Assembly: GCA_017520155.1 (NCBI GenBank)
Contig: JAFXGR010000036.1
Span: forward strand, 1 to 36,561
Direction: 5' to 3'
Length of the DNA stretch: 36,561 bases
From: Lachnospiraceae bacterium
GTDB lineage: Bacteria > Bacillota > Clostridia > Lachnospirales > Lachnospiraceae
Part shown: piece after piece, positions 8,104-15,476 of the stretch
Layout: each line of letters begins with the position of its first letter
Position numbering within the stretch: position 1 is the stretch's first letter
Made by a program: the position numbers and the translations under genes
The notes under the pieces: model-generated
Databases searched by the model: none
Told to the model about the DNA's origin: nothing
Seen by the model: the letters and a program-made list of their open reading frames with translations, nothing else

Positions 8104-8423
8104 GATTAACGATAAAATGAATATATAAGTGGGAAATAAACAATTTATTGTAGAATAAAAATGTACAAAAAAAGAAAATTTCACGAAAAGTATAAAAAAT
8201 AAATGAGGGAGAATATCGATGTATTTTTAAGGATTTATATTTAGATTATAATGACATCAATGAAAAACCTGTTTATAACGTAAAGGTAGATGTGGTATTC
8301 TTTGAATATAAATAACAATATGGTCTGATAAAGAAAAAAAGTTTAAGATAAGTGTTGGGAAAAGAGCCTTATTCCGTTTATGTTAAAACTGCACAGGCTT
8401 TTTTCCCTTTATGAGGAAGAAGA
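8104..8423. other. Intergenic region with coding remnant and hairpin
   Basis: No complete gene is visible between the divergent ATPase and dus genes. At 8196-8315 a startless plus-strand frame reads INEGEYRCIFKDLYLDYNDI and ends in VKVDVVFFEYK, which may be the worn tail of a lost gene. At 8360-8404 AAAAGAGCCT pairs with AGGCTTTTTT (one G-U pair) across a 25-base loop and is followed by pyrimidines. It looks like a terminator placed only 20 bases before the dus start codon, so it could end the lost gene's transcript or attenuate dus. Confidence 0.4.
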
Positions 8424-9404
8424 ATGGATAACATTAAATTGTACTTAGCTCCCATGGAGGGCATTACCACCTATGCCTATCGCAGGGCATATGAACATCA
8501 TTTTGGCAATATTGACCGTTATTTTACCCCCTTTATTGCCAATAAGAAAATGGGAAAAAGAGACCGGGACGGTATTTTACCGGAGAATAATTCTGCAAAA
8601 GAATTGGTCCCCCAGATTTTAACTAATTCCACGGAAGATTTTCTTGCCATTTGTCGGGCCCTTGCCCCTTATGGTTATAAGAAAGTAAATTTAAATCTGG
8701 GCTGCCCATCAGCAACAGTGGTGGGAAAAAAGCGGGGAGCAGGCTTTCTTGGGGAGAAGGAAAGGCTGGAACAGTTTTTAGAGGAAGTTTTTGAAAAATC
8801 TTCTATGGAAATTTCTCTTAAAACAAGAATCGGACTTAATGAGGAAGACGAGTGGGAGGAGCTTTTAGCTGTTTATGAAAAATTTCCTTTAGAGGAGCTT
8901 ATTGTTCATCCCAGACTTCGGTGTGACTTTTATAAAGGGGAAATTCGTTTTCATGCCTTTGAGAAGGCAATTAAACGGATAAAGGTTCCTCTTTGCTATA
9001 ATGGGGAAATTAACTCCTTGGAAGACTACCTAAGGGTGAAAGAACGTTTTCCCACTATCACCAGGTTTATGATTGGAAGGGGAATTCTTCGCTACCCCGG
9101 ATTAACAGAAGAAATAGTATCGTGGGAGAAAGAAAGAAATCAAGGAAAAGAAATTCCCTCTTATAGGGAAAGTAAGACAGACAGGGAAGAACTGCTCAAA
9201 CGTACCAGAGATTTTCATGAGGAAATTTTGGAGGAGTATAAAAAGATTATGAGTGGTGATCTGAATACTTTATTTAAGATGAAAGAACTTTGGTGTTATT
9301 TAGGTGAAAGCTTTCCGGGAAAGGAAAAATCCTTAAAGAAAATCAGAAAGACCAATTCTCTTAGAGAATATGAAATTGAAGTAAATAACATTTTGCGAGA
9401 CTAA
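8424..9404 (+). CDS. tRNA-dihydrouridine synthase family protein
   Basis: This 326-residue FMN enzyme reduces specific uridines in tRNA to dihydrouridine using NAD(P)H. The TIM-barrel entry motif LYLAPMEGITTYAYRRAY (residues 6-23) is the family hallmark. LNLGCPSATVVGKKRGAGFL (about 91-110) holds the catalytic acid cysteine, followed by the usual KxGAG-like loop. SLKTRIGL and ELIVHPRLRCDFYKGEIRFH form the FMN phosphate and substrate region, and FMIGRGILRYPGL is the C-terminal glycine-rich FMN motif. A helical C-terminal domain closes the protein. The ATG follows GAGGAAGAAGA. The sequence looks closer to the DusC-like branch than to DusB, but the exact uridine modified cannot be told. It stands just upstream of hisS-aspS, consistent with a tRNA theme. 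Confidence 0.88.
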   Translation: MDNIKLYLAPMEGITTYAYRRAYEHHFGNIDRYFTPFIANKKMGKRDRDGILPENNSAKELVPQILTNSTEDFLAICRALAPYGYKKVNLNLGCPSATVVGKKRGAGFLGEKERLEQFLEEVFEKSSMEISLKTRIGLNEEDEWEELLAVYEKFPLEELIVHPRLRCDFYKGEIRFHAFEKAIKRIKVPLCYNGEINSLEDYLRVKERFPTITRFMIGRGILRYPGLTEEIVSWEKERNQGKEIPSYRESKTDREELLKRTRDFHEEILEEYKKIMSGDLNTLFKMKELWCYLGESFPGKEKSLKKIRKTNSLREYEIEVNNILRD

Positions 9405-9417
9405 AATTTGATACCAC

Positions 9418-9446
9418 TTGTCACTGAAAAAAAATGATGATATGAT
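9418..9446 (+). promoter_or_regulatory. Promoter of hisS-aspS
   Basis: TTGTCA (9418-9423), a 17-base spacer and TATGAT (9441-9446) form a good housekeeping promoter about 40 bases before the hisS start. The leader is too short to hold a T-box riboswitch. Confidence 0.6.
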
Positions 9447-9485
9447 AAGTCAGATATAGTTTAAGAAAAAAACAGGAGGACGGAC

Positions 9486-10745
9486 ATGGCACTTAGTAAA
9501 AAACCGGTTAACGGAATGAAGGATATTTTGCCGTCAGAAATGGAAATTCGTGATTATGTGATTAATGTAATTCAGGAAACCTATGCTGAATTCGGCTTTA
9601 CCAGAATAGAAACTCCCTGCGTGGAAAATATTGCCAATTTAAGCAATAAACAGGGGGGAGAAAATGAAAAATTAATCTTTAAAATCTTAAAAAGAGGAGA
9701 AAAGTTGAATCTGGAGACGGCAAAGGAGGAAATGGATCTTGTGGATGGCGGTCTTCGTTATGACTTAACTGTTCCCCTGGTTAGATTTTATTCCAATAAC
9801 AGTGCAAATTTGCCGGCTCCTTTTAAAGCTTTACAGATTGGACCAGTGTGGAGAGCAGACAGACCGCAAAGAGGAAGATATCGTCAGTTCTATCAGTGTG
9901 ATATTGATATTTTGGGTGAGCCTTCTAATTTGGCGGAAATTGAATTAATCCTTGCTACCACAACTACTTTAGGAAAACTGGGCTTTAAAGGCTTTGAAAT
10001 CAGAATTAATGAAAGAAGAATTTTAAAGGCTATGGCAGCCTACAGCGGCTTTGAAGAAAAGGATTATGATTCCGTGTTCATTACCTTGGATAAGATGGAC
10101 AAGATTGGCTTAGAAGGGGTGGAAAAAGAACTGGAGGAATCCGGATTTGCCAAAGCTTCCATTGAGAAATATTTACATTTATTCCGCGGGATGGAAGAAG
10201 CCAAGGACAGCTTTTTATGGCTTACAGAAGAAATTAAAGAATATCTGGAGCCGGAAGCAGCTGAGGGACTGGGTGAGATTATTGACAGTGTAGAAGCAGT
10301 TAAGAGTGCTGATTTTAAGATGGTATTTGACCCCACCTTGGTAAGGGGAATGTCTTACTATACAGGAACTATTTTTGAAATCGCCATTCCGGAATTTGGA
10401 GGCAGCTGCGGAGGCGGAGGCCGTTATGATAAAATGGTAGGAAAGTTTACCGGAAAGGATGTTCCTGCCTGTGGTTTTTCCATTGGATTCGAACGAATTG
10501 TCTTACTGCTTTTAGAAAGTGGTTATCAGATTCCCGGAGCCAAGAAAAAGGTGGCCTATCTGATTGAAAAGGGAATGGGTTCAGAAAGACTGTGTGAAGT
10601 AATGAAAGAGGCCCAGGAGGCCAGAACTAGAGGAGAACAAATTTTAGTATCCCGAATGAACAAGAATAAAAAGTTCCAAAAGGAACAGTTAATGAAAGAG
10701 GGATATCAGGAGTTTAAGGAATTTTATTGTAATCCCCTGAATTAA
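9486..10745 (+). CDS. hisS: Histidine--tRNA ligase
   Basis: This class II aminoacyl-tRNA synthetase of 419 residues charges tRNA-His. MKDILPSEMEIRDYV is the family start. RYDLTVPLVRFY (residues 91-102) and motif 2 VWRADRPQRGRYRQFYQCDI (121-140) bind ATP and the acceptor end. LVRGMSYYTGTIFEI is the histidine-specific HisA box, here with Ser where Asp is common (RGLDYYTG). Motif 3 is GFSIGFERIVLLL. The C-terminal anticodon-binding domain is short but complete (KVAYLIEKGMG to the end). An AGGAGG site precedes ATG 9486. It is followed 48 bases later by aspS, a frequent bacterial pairing, and the two share the upstream promoter. Confidence 0.93.
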   Translation: MALSKKPVNGMKDILPSEMEIRDYVINVIQETYAEFGFTRIETPCVENIANLSNKQGGENEKLIFKILKRGEKLNLETAKEEMDLVDGGLRYDLTVPLVRFYSNNSANLPAPFKALQIGPVWRADRPQRGRYRQFYQCDIDILGEPSNLAEIELILATTTTLGKLGFKGFEIRINERRILKAMAAYSGFEEKDYDSVFITLDKMDKIGLEGVEKELEESGFAKASIEKYLHLFRGMEEAKDSFLWLTEEIKEYLEPEAAEGLGEIIDSVEAVKSADFKMVFDPTLVRGMSYYTGTIFEIAIPEFGGSCGGGGRYDKMVGKFTGKDVPACGFSIGFERIVLLLLESGYQIPGAKKKVAYLIEKGMGSERLCEVMKEAQEARTRGEQILVSRMNKNKKFQKEQLMKEGYQEFKEFYCNPLN

Positions 10746-10793
10746 GAGAATAAGAGGGAAAGTTAATTAGAGAAAAGTAATTTGGAGGAAATT

Positions 10794-12584
10794 ATGGCTG
10801 AATCAATGAAAGGTTTAAAAAGAACCCATCGATGTACAGAGGTAAGCAGTGCCAATATCGGTGAAGTGGTTACCGTTATGGGATGGGTACAGAAGCAGAG
10901 AAATAAAGGGGGAATCATTTTCGTAGATTTAAGAGACCGTTCCGGACTCTTACAGATTATTTTTGAAGAAAGTGATATTAAGGCAGAGGGGCTGGAAAAG
11001 GCTTCTAAGCTTCGCAGTGAGTTTGTAATTGCTGTAGTAGGCCATGTAGAAAAACGTTCCGGTGCGGTAAATGAGAACCTGGCCACAGGAGATATTGAAA
11101 TCAGAGCTACAGAGTTAAGAATTTTGTCAGAAGCAGAAACACCTCCTTTCCCCATTGAGGCAGATTCTAAGACAAAAGAAGAATTACGTTTAAAATATCG
11201 TTATCTTGATTTAAGACGTCCTGATCTTCAAAGCAAAATGATCTTAAGAAGTAAGATTGCAGCAAAGATTCGTTCCTTCCTGACAGAAGAAGGATTTTTG
11301 GAAATGGAAACTCCGATTTTACAAAAATCCACTCCGGAAGGAGCAAGAGATTACTTGGTACCCAGCCGTGTGCATCCGGGAAGCTTTTATGCTCTTCCCC
11401 AGTCACCTCAGCTGTTTAAACAGCTGTTAATGTGCTCCGGTTATGATCGTTATTTCCAGATTGCAAAATGCTTTAGAGATGAGGATCTGCGTGCCGACAG
11501 ACAGCCGGAATTTACGCAGGTGGATATGGAATTATCCTTTGTGGATGTGGAAGATGTGATTGAGGTAAATGAAAGACTGATTCAGTATGTATGTAAGGAA
11601 GCCATCGGTCTTGAAGTAAGCCTTCCTCTGCCCAGAATTTCCTGGAAAGAAGCCATGGACCGCTTCGGAAGTGATAAGCCGGATACCCGTTTTGGTATGG
11701 AATTACAGGATGTTTCTGAGACCGTAAAGGGATGCGGATTTTCTGTCTTTACTTCTGCCTTGGAAAACGGCGGTTCTGTCCGTGGAATTAATGCCAAGGG
11801 ACAGTCAGCAATGCCTCGTAAGAAAATTGATGCCTTAGTGGAATTTGCCAAGGGCTACGGTGCGAAAGGTCTTGCGTATCTGGCAGTACAGGAAGACGGC
11901 AGCTATAAGTCCTCCTTTGCCAAATTTATGACAGAAGAAGAATTAAAAGCTTTAGTAGAGGCCGTGAAGGGAGAACCGGGAGACCTGTTATTATTTGCTG
12001 CAGATAAGAATAAGATTGTTTATAACGTTCTGGGTGCCCTTCGTATTGAAATCGCTTCTCAGATTGGCTTAATTGACGAAAATAAATTTAATTTCCTTTG
12101 GGTAACAGAATTCCCTCTGTTGGAATGGGATGAGGAAGAAAACAGATATACCGCAATGCATCATCCCTTTACCATGCCTATGGATGAGGATTTGGAATTA
12201 CTGGATACAGATCCCGGAAAAGTTCGTGCCAAAGCATACGATATCGTATTAAATGGTACAGAACTTGGAGGAGGAAGTGTGCGTATTTTCCAAAGTGATG
12301 TACAGGAGAAAATGTTTGAGGTATTAGGATTTAGTAAGGAACAAGCTTATGACAGATTCGGTTTCTTATTAAATGCCTTTAAATACGGTGTTCCCCCTCA
12401 TGCAGGACTGGCTTACGGTCTGGATCGTCTTGCTATGCTTTTGGTAAAAGCAGACAGTATTCGTGAAGTAATTGCCTTCCCTAAGGTTAAGGATGCTTCC
12501 TGCCTTATGACGAATGCTCCGGATATTGTGGATGACAAACAGCTGGAGGAATTGGGCATTGCTATAGCAGCAAAAGAAGAATAA
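10794..12584 (+). CDS. aspS: Aspartate--tRNA ligase
   Basis: This 596-residue class II synthetase charges tRNA-Asp (possibly also tRNA-Asn). I start it at ATG 10794, correctly spaced behind GGAGG at 10784-10788; the TTG at 10782 overlaps that site. The N-terminal OB-fold anticodon-binding domain spans about residues 8-105 (RTHRCTEVSSANIGEVVTVM). The catalytic core contains ETPILQKSTPEGARDYLVPS and motif 2 FRDEDLRADRQPEFTQVDME. A bacterial-type GAD insertion domain lies at about 285-410, and motif 3 GLAYGLDRLAMLL sits near the C-terminus. Length and domain order are those of the normal bacterial enzyme. A strong terminator follows immediately. Confidence 0.95.
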   Translation: MAESMKGLKRTHRCTEVSSANIGEVVTVMGWVQKQRNKGGIIFVDLRDRSGLLQIIFEESDIKAEGLEKASKLRSEFVIAVVGHVEKRSGAVNENLATGDIEIRATELRILSEAETPPFPIEADSKTKEELRLKYRYLDLRRPDLQSKMILRSKIAAKIRSFLTEEGFLEMETPILQKSTPEGARDYLVPSRVHPGSFYALPQSPQLFKQLLMCSGYDRYFQIAKCFRDEDLRADRQPEFTQVDMELSFVDVEDVIEVNERLIQYVCKEAIGLEVSLPLPRISWKEAMDRFGSDKPDTRFGMELQDVSETVKGCGFSVFTSALENGGSVRGINAKGQSAMPRKKIDALVEFAKGYGAKGLAYLAVQEDGSYKSSFAKFMTEEELKALVEAVKGEPGDLLLFAADKNKIVYNVLGALRIEIASQIGLIDENKFNFLWVTEFPLLEWDEEENRYTAMHHPFTMPMDEDLELLDTDPGKVRAKAYDIVLNGTELGGGSVRIFQSDVQEKMFEVLGFSKEQAYDRFGFLLNAFKYGVPPHAGLAYGLDRLAMLLVKADSIREVIAFPKVKDASCLMTNAPDIVDDKQLEELGIAIAAKEE

Positions 12585-12593
12585 ATTGATCAT

Positions 12594-12641
12594 AAACGGA
12601 TAAAAAAGTAAGAGATTTACTGCTTTTTTATCCGTTTTTTT
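12594..12641 (+). terminator. Intrinsic terminator after aspS
   Basis: AAACGGATAAAAAAG (12594-12608) pairs perfectly with CTTTTTTATCCGTTT (12623-12637), with extra AGTA/TACT pairing inside, and a run of seven T ends it. Confidence 0.9.
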
Positions 12642-12724
12642 CTTCTTCTGTGTTATAATGGTAAAAAGCTTAGAGAAGAGGACGGGGCTTTTAGAAAAGA
12701 ACAGAAGAGAAAAGAGAATGAGTT

Positions 12725-13411
12725 ATGGATGCAGAAACAAAAACAATATTGGAGAATAGTGAACTTTTCAGTAATATGTCAAGAGCAAATATGGAAAATA
12801 TTCTCAATTGCTCACAATCTCGTCTGCGAAAATACAAAGCAGGCCAGACAATCTTTAGCCAGGAAGAAAAACCTAATAAGTTTTATGCAGTAATCAGCGG
12901 TAAGGTTGCTTTAGTAAAGAACGTGGCCCTGGGGAAAAAGAACATTCTTTGTGAGCTAAAGGAAGGAAGTGTCTTTGGAGAAGACTTTTTTTTGGATAGG
13001 AAAGAAGATTACTGGTATGATGCTGAGGCAGTAGTGAATTCAGAAATTTTAGAAATTTCCTTAAAATTTTTCTCAGATATGTGTGAAGAAAAATGTATTT
13101 GCTGTAAACAGCTGATGAGAAATCTTTTAACGATTATCACAAAAAAAGAAAAAATAATACTAAAAAAAGTATATATTAACTCATCATCTAATCTTTTAAC
13201 GAAAATTTCCATTTGGCTTGTGAATAATGCCGATAGTAAAGGGATGGTAAAAAGTGGAATGGGAAGAGAGCAATTAGCTAATTATTTTGGGGTTGCAAGG
13301 CCTTCGTTATCCCGTGCATTGATGAAAATGCAGGAAGAGGGGCTGATAAAAGTAAAGAAAGATGTGTTTTATATTGTTAATAATGACAAAATTAGAGAAT
13401 TTAGTGAATAA
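12725..13411 (+). CDS. Crp/Fnr-family regulator with a four-cysteine cluster
   Basis: The 228-residue transcription factor has an N-terminal cyclic-nucleotide-type beta-roll (residues about 12-115; GQTIFSQEEKPNKFYAVISG), a long dimerisation helix (115-150) and a C-terminal winged helix-turn-helix (MGREQLANYFGVARPSLSRA, 179-198). The beta-roll lacks the classical Crp cAMP-binding arginine/serine pair, so cAMP is unlikely to be the ligand. At the start of the dimer helix lie Cys120, Cys124, Cys126 and Cys127 (MCEEKCICCKQL). This spacing could hold an iron-sulfur cluster or heme, or act as a thiol switch. Classic Fnr cysteines are near the N-terminus, so this would be a different arrangement. 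It lies directly upstream of the fusion enzyme and flavodiiron genes, separated by its own terminator, and may control them. Confidence 0.85.
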   Translation: MDAETKTILENSELFSNMSRANMENILNCSQSRLRKYKAGQTIFSQEEKPNKFYAVISGKVALVKNVALGKKNILCELKEGSVFGEDFFLDRKEDYWYDAEAVVNSEILEISLKFFSDMCEEKCICCKQLMRNLLTIITKKEKIILKKVYINSSSNLLTKISIWLVNNADSKGMVKSGMGREQLANYFGVARPSLSRALMKMQEEGLIKVKKDVFYIVNNDKIREFSE

Positions 13412-13414
13412 TTT

Positions 13415-13450
13415 GCAATTATGTAACTTTGGTTACATAATTGCTTTTTT
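13415..13450 (+). terminator. Intrinsic terminator after the Crp/Fnr gene
   Basis: GCAATTATGTAAC (13415-13427) and GTTACATAATTGC (13432-13444) form a perfect 13-bp stem with a TTTG loop, followed by six T. It separates the regulator from the next operon. Confidence 0.9.
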
Positions 13451-13539
13451 GATGCTGATAAAATGGACAAAGAAAGTCAAGTATGAAAAACATTTTTGTG
13501 CAATGTCACGATTGAAATACTAGGAAGGAGGAAATTAGT

Positions 13540-15459
13540 ATGTATTTTAAAACATCACAGGAGCATGAGGAATTACGTCTCCAAATCAGAGAATGGGTAG
13601 AAAGGGAAATTAAGCCAATTGCATTCCAGTTAGACAAAAATAATGAATTCCCTACAGAGCAGATCAAAGATTTTGGTAAGAGAGGTTTCATGGGGCTTCC
13701 TTATCCGAAAGAATACGGCGGAATGGGAAAAGACATCATTAGTTATGCTATCGGAGTAGAAGAATTATCAAGAGTAGACGGAGGTACCGGTGTTATTCTT
13801 TCTGCTCATGTATCCTTAGGAACATGGCCTATCTTCGCATTTGGTACAGAAGAACAGAAACAGAAATACTTAGTACCTTTGGCAAGCGGAGAAAAGATTG
13901 GTGCTTTTGGTTTAACAGAACCTAATGCTGGATCTGATGCAGGTGGAACAGAAACCACAGCAGAATTAAAAGGAGACTACTACCTCTTAAATGGTGAAAA
14001 GATTTTCATCACCAATGCTGGTCCTGCTGATATTTATGTTGTATTCGCAGTTACAACACCTGGGATTGGAACAAAAGGAATTAGTGCATTTATCGTAGAA
14101 AAAGGATGGGAAGGATTTACCTTTGGTGAACATTATGATAAATTAGGTATCCGTTCTTCTGCAACATGTCAGTTGTTATTCAACGATGTAAAAGTTCCCA
14201 AGGAAAACCTCCTTGGAAAAGAAGGTGAAGGATTTAAGATTGCCATGGCTACCCTTGATGGTGGACGTATTGGTATCGCAGCTCAGGCTCTTGGTATTGC
14301 TCAGGGTGCATACGAAGCAGCAGTTGAATATGCAAAAGAAAGAGAACAGTTCAATGCTCCTATCGCAACACTTCAGGCAATTCAGTTCAAGATTGCTGAA
14401 ATGGCAACAAAACTTCGTGCGGCAAGATTATTAGTTTACTCTGCAGCAGATTTAAAAGAAGCTCACGTTCCTTACGGTATGGAAGCTGCTATGGCAAAGA
14501 AATATGCATCTGATATCAGCTTAGAAGTTGTAAATGATGCATTACAGATCTTTGGTGGTAGCGGATACCTTAAGGGTATGGACGTAGAACGTTTCTACCG
14601 TGATGCTAAGATTACAACAATATACGAAGGAACTAACGAAATTCAGAACGTAGTTATTTCTTCTTACATTTTAGGAAAAGCAGCAAAAGCTCCTGCAGTA
14701 GCAGCGGCAAAACCTGCTAAGAAACTTCCTATTACAGGCGCAAGAAAGAAAATGATCTTGAAAGAAGGAAGCGCTAAGGAAAAAGTAGAACAGTTAGTAG
14801 CAGCGTTAAAAGCTGACGGTCATGACTTCTCTGTAGGTATTGCAAAAGATACACCTATTATATCTGCTGAAAGAGTTGTTAGTGCAGGTAAAGGTATTGG
14901 CAAGAAAGAAAACATGAAGCTGATTGAAGATCTTGCGGCAGCAGCTGGTGCAGCAATCGGTTCTTCCAGACCTGTAGCTGAAACATTACAGTATGTACCA
15001 TTAAGTCGTTATGTAGGTATGAGTGGACAGAAGTTCATGGGTAACCTTTACATTGCTGTAGGTATCTCCGGTGCATCCCAGCACTTAAAAGGAATTAAAG
15101 ATGCAACAACAATCGTTGCTATTAATACAAATGCTAACGCTCCTATCTTCAAGAATGCAGACTATGGTATCGTGGGAGACTTAAATGAAATCGTACCATT
15201 ATTAATTGAAGCTTTAGGCGGAACAGCTCCTAAGAAACCTGCTCCACCAATGGTTAAGATGAAGAAAGCAGTTATTGCTGAACCTAAGCCGGCACCAGTT
15301 GGAAGATACGTATGTATGGGTTGTGGATATGAGTACATTCCTGAAAACGGAGATGAAGAAGGTGAAGTAAAACCTGGAACAAGCTACAAGAATCTTCCTG
15401 ATGACTGGACATGTCCTGACTGTGGTGAAGAAAAAGCTAACTTTATACCAGCAAATTAA
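13540..15459 (+). CDS. Acyl-CoA dehydrogenase - ETF-alpha FAD domain - rubredoxin fusion
   Basis: This single 639-residue chain has three redox modules. Residues 1-380 are a short-chain acyl-CoA dehydrogenase with the FAD-binding FGLTEPNAGSDAGG (123-136) and the catalytic base Glu363 in TTIYEGTNEIQ. Residues about 410-560 match the C-terminal FAD domain of ETF alpha: SSRPVAETLQYVPLSR (475-490), NLYIAVGISGASQHLKG, NTNANAPIFKNADYGIVGDL. The ETF N-terminal domain is missing and no etfB gene is nearby. After an Ala/Pro/Lys linker (560-587), residues 588-639 are rubredoxin with CMGC (592, 595) and CPDC (625, 628). All key residues are present. It is followed 17 bases later by a flavodiiron protein, the usual rubredoxin partner. 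It probably moves electrons from an acyl-CoA to that partner; the substrate is inferred to be short-chain. Codon use suggests high expression. Confidence 0.92.
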   Translation: MYFKTSQEHEELRLQIREWVEREIKPIAFQLDKNNEFPTEQIKDFGKRGFMGLPYPKEYGGMGKDIISYAIGVEELSRVDGGTGVILSAHVSLGTWPIFAFGTEEQKQKYLVPLASGEKIGAFGLTEPNAGSDAGGTETTAELKGDYYLLNGEKIFITNAGPADIYVVFAVTTPGIGTKGISAFIVEKGWEGFTFGEHYDKLGIRSSATCQLLFNDVKVPKENLLGKEGEGFKIAMATLDGGRIGIAAQALGIAQGAYEAAVEYAKEREQFNAPIATLQAIQFKIAEMATKLRAARLLVYSAADLKEAHVPYGMEAAMAKKYASDISLEVVNDALQIFGGSGYLKGMDVERFYRDAKITTIYEGTNEIQNVVISSYILGKAAKAPAVAAAKPAKKLPITGARKKMILKEGSAKEKVEQLVAALKADGHDFSVGIAKDTPIISAERVVSAGKGIGKKENMKLIEDLAAAAGAAIGSSRPVAETLQYVPLSRYVGMSGQKFMGNLYIAVGISGASQHLKGIKDATTIVAINTNANAPIFKNADYGIVGDLNEIVPLLIEALGGTAPKKPAPPMVKMKKAVIAEPKPAPVGRYVCMGCGYEYIPENGDEEGEVKPGTSYKNLPDDWTCPDCGEEKANFIPAN

Positions 15460-15476
15460 TGTAGGAGGAAAGAGTA

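Noticed and set aside
7984..8184. N-terminal hydrophobic extension of the ABC-class ATPase
   Set aside because: It would span the predicted promoter and lacks a ribosome binding site; ATG 7983 has AAAGGA at the right distance.
9405..9485. T-box riboswitch upstream of hisS
   Set aside because: The gap is only 81 bases, holds a promoter, and shows no T-box sequence or terminator.
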